Positions 34,030 to 43,719 of a stretch of DNA of 64,000 nt are shown one piece after another. The notes below the pieces were generated by a model. It did no database searches, was not told the DNA's origin, and was given only the letters and a program-made list of their open reading frames with translations. This DNA comes from Ampelocalamus luodianensis (taxonomy: Eukaryota; Streptophyta; Magnoliopsida; Poales; Poaceae). Location: NCBI GenBank assembly GCA_036346255.1, contig CM070632.1, positions 26,438,657 to 26,502,656 of the forward strand. Direction: 5' to 3'. The position numbers and the translations under genes were made by a program. The stretch's first letter is position 1, and every line of letters starts with the position of its first letter.

Positions 34030-34712
34030 ATATCGACTGTAGAACGCAAGCTTAGTTAGCATGGTCGTTTTAGCTAAAAGCTTGAAAATTTATTTTCTAA
34101 ATCAAATCAACTTAACTTGACTTGAGTAGTTGTTCTTTTCCCATCTCTTCTGGTTCTATTCTCATCTCAATCTATTCTATTCTTGTCCTATTCGATTCTT
34201 TTTCTCATCTTGTTCTAGAAATCTTGTTCCTCGTCTTTGCTAAATGTTGTTTTATAATCTTAAATTGACTTTCTCGCCTCATTAATTCCTCTAGTCCGGA
34301 AGACAGAAGTCAAGTCACCGGCAATTGTCAAGAGTATCTTCGTTGCTTCGTTCAAGATGTTTTGAAGGATCTTCGTTCTCTAGTTAGATTTGAAGCCGTC
34401 CTATTAGAGTTTTAGTAGCGTTTTTAGATCGTTGTTGCAATAGGTCTTTATTTGGGTTGTATGCAAGTGGGAGCTGCAGTTTTGTTGTCAAGCATTATGT
34501 TGCAGTCACAGGCTTTAATTCAAAGAGTTTTATTGTGCTTTCATAGCGTTTCAGCTATGTCTTCTTGTCGTTCTTGCCTTTGGATATAATCTGTTCCCTT
34601 AATTAGGTTGTTTCCATCTACTCTGTCTTGTCTATCTCATCTATTGTGCTATTCCCCCTCATCTACATTGTTTTTCTATCTTACCTGTTAAACCCGTGGA
34701 GAATTATCGCAG

Positions 34713-35990
34713 ATGGTTGATACTCGCAATACTTCGAGCCGTACTCAGTCAGAGGATGCCAATGCCAATGTTAATGCAAGTGACCAGTCACTAGCCCCTG
34801 GAACCGCAGAGCCAAACATGACACAACTTCTAGCAGCTCAGACGCAATTCATGAGTGCAATGATGCAGAACATGAACGCCATGATGACGCAGCAAAGTCA
34901 GACCGCCGCTGCAATAGTCAACTTATTGAACCAAAACAGTCAGAATAACCAGAACAACCAAGCAGCAGCCATTCCGCCGCCAACTCATCATCATTCCAAG
35001 CTATCAGAGTTTATGAGGGCTCGTCCACCTACGTTTTCTCATTCGTTAGAACCTTTGGACGCAGAAGATTGACTTCGTTCAGTGGAGAAAAAGCTCGCCA
35101 TTGCTCAATGCAATGATCGTGGGAAGGTACTTTATGCTTCACATCAATTGGAAGGTACAGCCGCAGAATGGTGGGAGAACTACATCGCAGCTCATGGTGA
35201 TCCCCACGCTGTCACTTGGGAGGAATTTTCAACAGCTTTTCGTCAAGCTCATGTTCCATATGGTATAGTGGAAATGAAGAAGAATGAATTTCGTGAACTA
35301 CAGCAAGGAAACATGACCTTGGGTGAATATCTCAACAAGTTCACTCAACTTTCTCTCTATACTCCAGAAGATGTTGCTACGGATAATGCACATCAGAACC
35401 GATTCAAGCGTGGATTCAATCCCAGTTTGAAAGTGCAAGTGGTTGGAAATGATTATGTGGATTTTCAGCATATGGTTGATAAAGTTGTACTCATAGAAGA
35501 TTCTCGTCGTGAGTTGGACGAATCTCGTAAAAGGAAGATGATACAATATGGAGCTCATCAGAATCAACTCCAGAAAGCCAGAACCAATGGTCAGCAGCTT
35601 TTTCGTCCCAATAATTCATCTGTTGGATTCAGGACCCCAGCACCAGTGTCTCATGCAGGAAACACAGGGATTCCCAATGTCAACAACAGCAACAATAATC
35701 AACCTCAGGGGAACCCCAATCATGGCGCAGGTGTTACTTGTTTCAATTACCACCAGACAGGTCATTATGCAAACAAGTGTCCCCAGAAGCGAGGTTTGAC
35801 ACCAGTCCCTTTCAATTTGGGAGCTACACCAGCCAGGACTTCTTTGCCCGGAGTAGGAAGAGGAGTGCCTCAGACCCCAAATCAAGCTACCAAGACCCCA
35901 TCAACTGCCTCAAGAGGAAGACTGAACCATGTCATTGCAGAAGAAGCACAAGCAGTTCAGAACGTCGCCTCTGGTAAGTCTTCAAGTTAG
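34713..35990 (+). pseudogene. gag of the TR-GAG element, one in-frame stop
   Basis: The frame starts MVDTRNTSSRT, has a Gln/Asn-rich, Met-rich N-terminal region (about 1-110), then the retrotransposon gag domain (about 125-270; blocks AAEWWENY, WEEFSTAFRQAH and NEFRELQQG), a basic/Asn-rich linker and a zinc-knuckle region near residues 342-355 (35738-35780). Total reading is about 425 codons, stopping at 35988-35990. One TGA at 35070-35072, probably a changed Trp codon, interrupts it while the frame continues unshifted. The zinc knuckle reads C-x3-H in its first half instead of C-x2-C, so the second Cys is lost (Tyr in its place). No protease follows. The protein would form particles and bind RNA; this copy is probably inactive. 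Confidence 0.85.
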
Positions 35991-36066
35991 ACCTACGTCA
36001 AAACCTATTCATTAGTCAGCCCAAATCTCGGGGACGAGATTCCCTTTTAAGTGGTGGGGGTAGGTT

Positions 36067-39000
36067 TGTAACATCCCAAAAATTTGGTCTGTTTTAAAGT
36101 TTTAAAAGAAAAAGAATCATTTGGATTTTTCTGCTAAAGTTAACAGCTTAATATGAATTTTCAGAGTTCAAAAATAATTTAATATTATTAATTTCAATAT
36201 CAATTTTTATCAAAACTATTTTATTTGGATTCTATGTGCTTGGATATATTTTCTAGAATTTTTCTGAGTACATTTGCTATTTTCTATTTGTTATTTGCCT
36301 TTTCTGCTATTTTCTAAAAAGAAAAACTATTAAAATCTCAGACTTTCCAATTGGGCTGAAATCCCTTTGACTCGGCCCAATTCTTTTCTCCTCCTTGCCC
36401 ACCACCGGTTTTCCTTAGCCCAGCCCGCGCCTCCTTTTTCTCCCGCGCGTGCGCCCGAGCCCAGCCTAGCCGTGCGCCAGCCCAAGTCGGTGTCGGACCT
36501 CCTCTTTCCTTTCTTTCCTCGTGTTTCACTGCCGAGTGGCCCCGAGCTGTCAGCTCTATCTTCCTCATTTGCTTGGACTCTTGAATCCAGGTTGAACCTG
36601 AGCAGCGCTGCCCGTATCCCTTGTGGATTCCTCCTCTCGGCGCCTATTTAAAGGCCGCCCCTCGCGTCAATCTCTTCGCATCAAACCCCTCTTCCGAAAC
36701 CCTAAAGCTCCAGCCCCGAGTTCGTCCTCGTTTAGTCGAATTTCGCCAACAAATCGAGCTACCACCGCACGCTTCTTCACCGGCGTTCGTCGTCGTTGGT
36801 CCATCTCTACCCAAGCCACCACCGTCGTCGTGATCGCATCATCGAGGGCTACGTCGTGCTTCCACCACCTCCTCCGAAGAATCATCACAACGCCGTTGTC
36901 ATCTTCGTCCGAAAAACTAGTCGCCGGCCACCTTTTCTGATCTACACCTTCGGTAGGTCTATGTGCTTTACGAGCGCATCACTTTGAGCCTTTTGTCCTC
37001 CTCATCTAATCCCCTACCTCCTTTTGGTTTCCTTACCGCTGAATTGCCGCCGCCAGCCACTTTTGTCTTCTCTGGTCAAACTTGCATTACCGCCGACATG
37101 GTTCACCCCCGGACCTCCCGAACCTCTCTCTGTGATCCTCATCGCCTTCCCAAGCCGGTGCTCCCCCTTGTTCTCTTTGGGCGTCATACAATCACCACAT
37201 CCGCTGCGCCCGAGGACCTCACCGCCACCAATGAACCACCGCCGTCCTGGTTGCGCCGCCACCTCCCTTGGCGTTCTCTCTTCTCCGACATCCTGTTTTT
37301 GTTCTTCACCAGAGCTGCCCCGTCCCGGTTCGCTGTCGCCAACGAGCTCCAGTAGCCGGCCATGGATGCTCCTTGCTGCTCTTTGATCTCTCTATGCCGA
37401 GTCAGCGTGCCAGATCAGCCGCAATCTCAGCCTTTTGCTTATGTGGCATCCTCGTCAGCCTCTTGGTCATCTGCCATTTGGCACACCTAAATTTCACCCG
37501 AGCCAAAGCCATTATAAACCCAGTCCATGGTACACCAAGTCAATGTCCGATGGGTCCCACATGTCAGACAATTTCTTTTTAATCCTTTCGGCCGAAAATC
37601 CTCTGATGACGTCAGCGTGCATCATATTTCGGAATTTCCAATAGGAAAACAATTCGGTATATTCCAGAACATCCTATTAGGGTATTTCTTTGGGGTTTCA
37701 ATCTTCCAAAGCTCATATATTTTGCATCCAAACTCCGATTGAGTCCATTCAAATTCCTAAATTTATCTAAATTTGAGATCTATTTATTTGAGATTTTTAT
37801 TTAATTTTTGGAGTTTATTTGCTCTTTTTTATTTGTTTATTTTGTTTATTTACTTATTTTGCGAGTAGACGTTGATACTTCGGGAAACTTTGAGCGAGGA
37901 GTAGCATACCAAGATCAAGATCAATCACAGGATTTATTCCAAGGCAAGTCGTGGTCCTTTGATCATATTGAACCTATGATTTCAAAAGTATATTGTTTTA
38001 TACAATTGCATGCTATCTTTATATAAATTGCTTTGGGTATAGTTATTACATGTTGTCATTATGCCTCCATTGACTATTTGAATGCCATGAATCTTTTGTC
38101 ACCTTAGAATGGGTAATTGTAGTTGGACATATTTGTATTACCAACATGGATATCGTACCAATGCTTAGTTCAGCTTAGTTACGATGGGTTTGTCATCACA
38201 TGTGTCATAATGGTAAATCTTGACTTAATGAAATATGGAACCGTGTTGGTGAGCCACTCTTGTTAAAATTTGCGTACCATGACGGGGTTAGTCATGAGTT
38301 TTAGTTAAACAAAATGGTTTTTGCTCGGGCGAGTGGTTGGTGGATAGTGGGGATGTGGATTGAACATGTTGTGGGTTTGTGGTAGTCTCGCCTGAGTAAC
38401 TTGTTAAGGACTTAACCTTGTGCGCCATTGAACTGGACCTTAACCGTACAACCACATGCCTGATGGGACGGGCCTGGCTGACTATTTAGCAATGTCTTAA
38501 TTTCGGTCCTGTCGTGTGAAGCGTGGTTACGGGAAACGTATTCTCACGGTGGCGCAAGAGGGGGGCCCTGTCTGGTCGGAAAGACATTCAGTGTTGAAAC
38601 CTTAGCGGGCAGAACTAGGTTAAGAAGGAGCTTTGTAAAAGCCTTGTGATGACCACTTAGTCGCATACCTCAGAAGTGTGTTAAACGGACATTATAAGTT
38701 GATCTATCTTTTGTTGGTCAAGCTTTACAACCTCTGCAGAATGTAAAACTATTCGAATAGCCGTGTCCGCAGTTATAGACGTGCTCAGGGATTTCACACG
38801 GGAGATAGAGTTTCTTAAAAAATGAGTCGGAGTGTGGATGGAAAGTTCACTTGATGAATATAATGTCCGTTTGGTGAATAGGTCATTCACTTGGTGGGTT
38901 GTGTCGATTGGTGAATGGGGAATTCACTTATCGTCGGTTTGGTTGGGAAGTGAATGGGGGAAGTTCACTGGTTATTTCAAAGAAATCGTTTAATTACTTA

Positions 39001-39534
39001 TTATTATTTTCAATTACGCATTTCAATCTACTTATTGTATTTGTCGTAAATGCTGTTTTATGCAAAAGAACCATACACCTAACCTTTGTTCAAACCATGC
39101 ATGAGTACTATTTGCATACATTTTCCTACAGCTTGCCGAGTACATTCAAAGTACTCATGGCTTTGCGCTCTGTGTTGTTTAATCTCCACAGAAGAACCAG
39201 GGAACTCTGAGTTCTACCAGGAAGAGTACCATGAAGGTTTTGCGAATTAGGATGCGTTCTTCACTCGATTGCCTGTAGTCATGTTGATTGGCCATTTGAA
39301 GAGTTTCGTTCCGCTGCAAGAGTTTATTTGTTTCTTTAGCCCTGCGTAGCAAGTTAAGTAAACGTTGACCATAAGGTCCAGTTATTATTTTTATTTGTTA
39401 CTTTGAGGTCTTTTTAGTTAAATCGAATAAATAGATGGTATTTCATCTATGTTTTCCTGTGTGAGCTAGCTACTGATCTGGGACTAGTTCAGAATACACA
39501 GAGGGTTCCTGAGATGCATTTTCGGGCCCCGACA
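36067..39534 (+). repeat. 3' LTR of the TR-GAG element
   Basis: At 3468 bp it is the fuller of the two copies. TATA box TATTTAAA is at 36645-36652, the palindromic block at 38733-38760 and the GAGTAC/GTACTC hairpin at 39138-39156. It is immediately preceded by the tract AAGTGGTGGGGGTAGGTT. Confidence 0.93.
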
Positions 39535-39539
39535 GAAGG

Positions 39540-40240
39540 CTAGTTGCACAAGATTTAAACTTGGCCATCACAGCACTCATGCCAAATGTAATCACAAATT
39601 GAATATGTCACTTTATATATTAGGCCTTGAGCTCAAAATAAAACTTGCTAATATATTCGGACTCGTTCATGCAAATCATCCCAAATTAACTTTGATGTAC
39701 ACAGGAACAAAATCTATCAAGATATTATCAATTGTGATGTAGATCAGTGATTGTAAATAATCACAGAAAAACAGAAATGGAAGACTAAAACTTCTACAGG
39801 ACAACAAGTATTAGTTGACTGAAAAAGCTCAAAGGATAGCAAGCATATCAGAATGTATAAATTGCTCAAAACAATACATAATAACACATAAGCAAGGTGA
39901 TATGAAAAAAAATGGGATGGATGGGGGTCGCTGGCTTACCTTGGTGGTGCTTGGGAGGTGCTCAGGGGACAAGAAGGCGACGCATGCTCAGGGGAAGGGA
40001 GGAGGCGTGCCGCGCTCGGGGGAAGAGGGGCACTGGGTTCGGGGAGGCGGCGGCTCATGCTCGGGGAGGAGGCAGCGGGCTCAAGAGGAGGCGCGTCGGG
40101 CTCGAGGAGGAGGCAACATCGAGGGCAGCGGCGACGGGCTCAGGGGAGGAGGGAGAGAAACTTAATCATTTGAGTGGGGGCGCGGGAAAACCTTAGAGTC
40201 CGAATATAAATAGGGTTGAACATCACATATGATTCTAAAT
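39540..40240 (-). other. CACTA II interior: leader-like GC-rich region
   Basis: After the LTR element the CACTA sequence resumes. A GC-rich segment (39950-40165) is built from irregular repeats of a ctcggggaggagg-like unit and yields only low-complexity frames. Next to it, TATAAATAGG at 40205-40214 (or TATTTATA read on the minus strand) borders a small CACTA-type array, recalling the array-promoter-leader order at the left of CACTA I but in minus orientation. Confidence 0.45.
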
Positions 40241-40310
40241 TAGGACCGACTGTGATAAATACACATCACAGATTGTTCCAAATTAGAACCGTCTATGATA
40301 ATATACATTC
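40240..40310. repeat. Internal CACTA-type repeat cluster
   Basis: Copies of accgactgtgata, tcacagattgtt and accgtctatgata lie together here, well inside CACTA II and on the far side of the F-box fragment from the terminal array. Confidence 0.65.
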
Positions 40311-40643
40311 TCATATACAAAATGCAAATTTAGAATATATGACACATTCTCATATACATTGTGATTCCTTTTACACTGTTAAACAAATGATCCTTTGTTG
40401 GCTGAAAGTATAATCGATGTTTATGAGATAATTCTTGACATATTAGTAAAGCATTAGTTTGAGCTCAAAGTTCGATTTGCAGTTGTCATATTTAATCAGT
40501 GAAGAATATTGACAAAAATTGCGAGGAATTATATCTAAATATTTGCTAAAATTATGCTAAAACCGCTAATTTTATGACAATATGCTTTAACTATGATTAT
40601 TACTGCTTCAATTATATCTAAATATTTGCTAAAACTGCTAATT

Positions 40644-41471
40644 TTACGACAAGTAGTTCAACACCGGTGCAAAGAACTTGCCGTCGCTGTAGAAGATGAC
40701 GTAGTCGCCCCACCCTTCCATCACGCCGCAGCCGGTGCTCATGCACCGGTGGTCGTCCTCCGGCAATGCCAACACCCGGCCCTACAGCCCAGCCATCTTC
40801 TTCCACGTCGCCTCCCGGACCACGTCCGCAGTGAGCCTCCGGCATTGCTTGCACTCCCAGTTGGTCCTCTTGGTCATCTTGCATCCGCCACCGGCCAACT
40901 CGCCCTTGACCTGGCTGATGTGTGCCTCCCAACATCGCGCGCCTCGCCGACTGTATAGAGGAGGAGGTCGAGCATGTAGTCCACAGCCTTGTGGCCGGCG
41001 ACGACCGCCCGATCGAGGCACATGAGGCCACGCTGCATGTCCTGGTGCGCGAAGATGAGCATGAGGCCGATGATAAAGCAGGTCTTCGGGTTGCTGGCAC
41101 CAGCCAAGTGGTTGACAATGGCGAAGTAGCGCTTGTTGTCGAGCCACTTCATTGCTTTCTCCCGCTCTAACGCCACATGTCTCCCCACGGTGTGCTTCTT
41201 GGACACCTTGTACATGGCCTTGAACTCCGATATATGTACACAATTCAAGGCGTCAGAATCTTAATACATGTATGCATGTATGGATTGGTTGTCACCACAA
41301 ACAGTAGTATGTATTTTTGTAGGTATATAAATACATACGTGACTCGTATGCTGTAGAGGTCAGCCTTGGGTGAGGAGAGCTCGCGGCCACGAGACCGACG
41401 ATGTTGACGACGACATTGTGAGGAAGTGCGACGGCGATCGTTGACCTCCCCTCCTTGGTCCACGCCGCCAT
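40644..41471 (-). pseudogene. Captured F-box protein gene (At1g67623-like grass family), broken
   Basis: On the minus strand an exon begins MAAWTKEG (ATG complement of 41469-41471) and reads LPHNVVVNIVGLVAASS, the F-box opening of a grass family with LP..LV..I.GRVAA. After a one-base frame change it continues PKADLYSIRVT up to a GT donor near 41336. The second exon (about 41235-40644) reads FKAMYKVSKKHTVGRHV, CFIIGLMLIF, RGLMCLDRAVVAGHKAV and YMLDLLLYTVGEA, a Sel1/TPR-like helical stretch. After another shift near 40935 it reads ISQVKGE, a Cys-pair region (CKQC), a stop (complement of 40782-40784) and a C-terminal NYLS before TAA. Native members act as SCF substrate adaptors. The retained intron and position inside CACTA II indicate transposon capture. 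Confidence 0.75.
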
Positions 41472-41606
41472 GCTCTTCTACAACAAGAACTCGTCTTGGT
41501 TCTTCTACAGCAAGAACTCGCTTAATTACTGCTAGATATTGAAGCATCGTAACGTCGGCGCGCGAGATGAAGAGACACATCGCGCAGGAACCGAAGCGGC
41601 ATTGAA

Positions 41607-41880
41607 CATATCACAGACATTTTCAATCACAAACCGTCTATGATACCAAATTAATTATCACAGACTGATATATTTAAAAACCGTCTGTGACGTCTACAAT
41701 AATCACAGACGGTTCTTGGGAATTATCACAGCCGGTTCTTATTAAAAACCATATGTGGTAATTATGTATCACAGACGGTTCTTCCCATCGGTAGTAACAT
41801 AAACGGTCATGATTGTAAAATCGTCTGTGATAATTACAACACTGATGATTTCTGAGGAACCGTCTGTGATAATGCGTCCA
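41607..41880. repeat. Right subterminal array of CACTA II
   Basis: About ten copies of tcacagacggttc and aaccgtctgtgata alternate up to 23 bp from the right terminus. Confidence 0.88.
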
Positions 41881-41906
41881 GTATAGCCTCTTTTGTAGTA
41901 GTGATA

Positions 41907-42380
41907 TGCCCTTGCAAACAAGTAGGCATACATAGTGCATTGAACAATTAACACATGCATCAGCATTAGTGTCATGAGAAGATTAGTGGGCGCACGGCCA
42001 AGGAATTATTTTGACCAAGAGGGAAGCCGAGGAACCGGCCGAAGGGGAGCCCAATTTGTAGCCTTGCTAGTAGTATTGATGACAATGAGGTAGACATAGG
42101 TCCCATGGAAATGCATCCCTAACTCAGTCTAGGCAACCATGTAACCCATGTTGTTTGAGTTTGTTGCCTTTTAGATAAGAATCCTTTAAGGACTCCAAGA
42201 AATGCATTTGGACGGTTAGATGCAAGTAATACTTTCAAGCAATGTGATTCATTAGTGCCCAGTTTGGGTGTCACGTGGATTCTGAACTAGCTTGGGATTC
42301 TTTATCATCCCCTAGTACTTCAAGTGATCATTCGGTAACAGATACAAGAATATATTGTTCCTCGAATGAAGACCAAGATC
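41907..42380. other. Spacer right of CACTA II, no gene recognised
   Basis: It holds a 21-bp sequence (41959-41979) also present at 29741-29761 on the other side of CACTA II. The rest has no ORF with protein character. Confidence 0.4.
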
Positions 42381-42384
42381 TCTC

Positions 42385-42700
42385 CCAGAATTTTTTTTAT
42401 TTAATCTATTTTTTAAAAATATTTTAAAGATAACATCACCGTAACTTTATTTCCAATTCCGACCCTTTTAGCACGCCACAACGCATGTCATGGCAAAAAT
42501 ACGTTGTCACGTCACATACCTCAGCGTGGTAAATAAGTTTGGCCACACTGCGGTCGGTAGCATGATAGCACAGTTTGGTTAAGCTACGGGTCATGATGTG
42601 ACCAATTGGATCAGAATTAGAAATAAAGTTATGAAGATGTTATCTTTAAAATATTTTTAAAAAATGAAATAAAAAATAAAAAAAAAGCTCTCTCATGCAT
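42385..42700. mobile_element. Fold-back/MITE-like element with long inverted arms
   Basis: Arms of about 57 bp (42408-42464 and 42608-42666) are inverted copies (TTTAAAGATAACATC and CTTTATTTC in order) with few mismatches, and weaker T-rich/A-rich complementarity extends outward. The loop of about 145 bp contains several CACG/CGTG-rich stretches. No target duplication could be fixed. Confidence 0.6.
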
Positions 42701-43005
42701 GAACTGTCTTGGCAGAAGCATGATTATGTGAAAAAATTTGGTGCATTAGGTCATCCAATCAAGAATATCAACGTGAGAGACGAGAATGATCTAAGATAAA
42801 GCTTCCTTTTGGGTAATACAAATCAGATCTCTTTGTCTTCGAAATGGTTGTGAACAATTTTATTCATGACTCGAATCTGGCAAATATCCATCTTGTGTCT
42901 GTATCCCGAATAACCCGAATTCATATCCGTATCCGGCTCTGAATCCGACAAAAAAAATATGAGTTAGGATATAAGAAGAGCAGTATCTACCTGTTTTCAC
43001 CCCTA

Positions 43006-43125
43006 AGGGTTTGTTTGAATACACAGTGATCCGACTTAATCTCTTTGAATTGACTCAGAATTTGAACTAAAATTCATTCTAATCGAATAGATTAGTTCTA
43101 ATTTCTCTCTATCCAAATAAGCTCT
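43006..43125. mobile_element. Small MITE-like element in the coatomer promoter region
   Basis: Imperfect inverted termini AGGGTTTGTTTGAATA and, inverted from 43125, AGAGCTTATTTGGATA enclose about 120 bp. It lies roughly 90 bp upstream of the inferred leader of the coatomer gene. Confidence 0.45.
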
Positions 43126-43209
43126 AACTGTATCTAAAATCTAAAGAAGTAAAAGTTAGACTAAAATAAATATAAAACAAATCCGCTTACCAAATTGCCC
43201 TTTCGTCAG

Positions 43210-43719
43210 TCTCACTCATGTCGTGGCTCCCCACGATCAGAATATCAGTCATCAGATCCCCTCCCCCAGATCTGAAGCCGCGCCACCTCCAAGGCTCCAA
43301 GGAAATCTCCTCGCCCCCTCCAACTCCTCCCCTCGACTGGACCGGCGTGGAGTAGAGAGGAGATCCATCCATCCGAACTGCCGATTTCTTTTGTTGGTAA
43401 GGAAGCCCCCGCAACCAATTTGTTCATGTTCTTTTCTTGCTGTGCCTGTGAGCAATCAAATCCAAATCTTTATATTGGATTAAGGAACATGTTTAACACA
43501 GATCTAGGTGTAGTACTTTCCTTGCTTTGAAGTTTGAAGGGCTAGTGTTCCAATAAATAGCTCCTAGGGATGCAATTACCTCTCTTCTTTTTCTGTTCTG
43601 AAAATTATTAGTTTCGTTGGATAATTGTTTGCTGATTGAATAATTGGTTTTTCCTCCGGCAGGCGCATAATTTGCGGGTTTGGTTTAAATAGTTCCAGGG
43701 ACCGACGAAGCTATTAAAA
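43210..43719 (+). promoter_or_regulatory. 5' leader of the coatomer delta gene with a probable leader intron
   Basis: A C-rich, leader-like segment (about 43250-43396) ends at a GT donor (TTGTTG/GTAAGG). A pyrimidine tract and AG acceptor (CCGGCAG, to 43662) precede 57 bases before the ATG. The transcription start is not evident; no clear TATA box was found, as is common for housekeeping genes. Confidence 0.5.

Larger units (their letters stand above)
30755..39534 (+). mobile_element. Gag-only LTR retrotransposon (TR-GAG type, Tekay/Del-like) in CACTA II
   Basis: Very long LTRs (30755-34012 and 36067-39534) start TGTAACAT and end CCGACA. A perfect GAAGG duplication flanks the element (30750-30754 and 39535-39539). 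The interior is only about 2.05 kb: a tRNA-Met primer site (34017), a leader, a gag with one stop (34713-35990) and a purine-rich tract (about 36049-36066). There is no pol. This matches the terminal-repeat-with-GAG class of non-autonomous plant elements. The 3.4-kb LTRs and the gag type suggest kinship with Tekay/Del chromoviruses. Confidence 0.9.
30327..41903. mobile_element. CACTA transposon II with nested retrotransposon and captured F-box gene
   Basis: The left terminus is TACTACTACAGAAAAGGG (the first C of CACTA is now T). The right terminus, read inward, is CACTACTACAAAAGAGG. Each is next to a subterminal ACCGTCTGTGATA array (30345-30500 and 41607-41880). A perfect 3-bp target duplication ATA flanks it (30324-30326 and 41904-41906), the standard CACTA length. 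No transposase is present. The interior holds an LTR element (30755-39534) and a broken F-box gene on the minus strand. Without the LTR insertion the element is about 2.8 kb, a non-autonomous transducing CACTA. Confidence 0.9.
29443..43005. mobile_element. Possible hAT-like ends bracketing the CACTA II nest
   Basis: The left end TAGGGGTGAAAATGGG and the inverted right end TAGGGGTGAAAACAGG face each other, and both are followed inward by a related block (CCAGAGCCGGATC and, inverted, TCAGAGCCGGATAC). These resemble termini of a common grass hAT family. The 8-bp flanks (AGTGTATC at 29435-29442, AGGGTTTG at 43006-43013) match at only five positions, so the pairing is uncertain. They could also be two separate fragments. 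Confidence 0.4.

Noticed and set aside
39815..40196. Gly/Arg-rich frames of about 70-116 codons
   Set aside because: They arise from short G-rich repeats in CACTA II. All three frames are open and none has protein-like composition.
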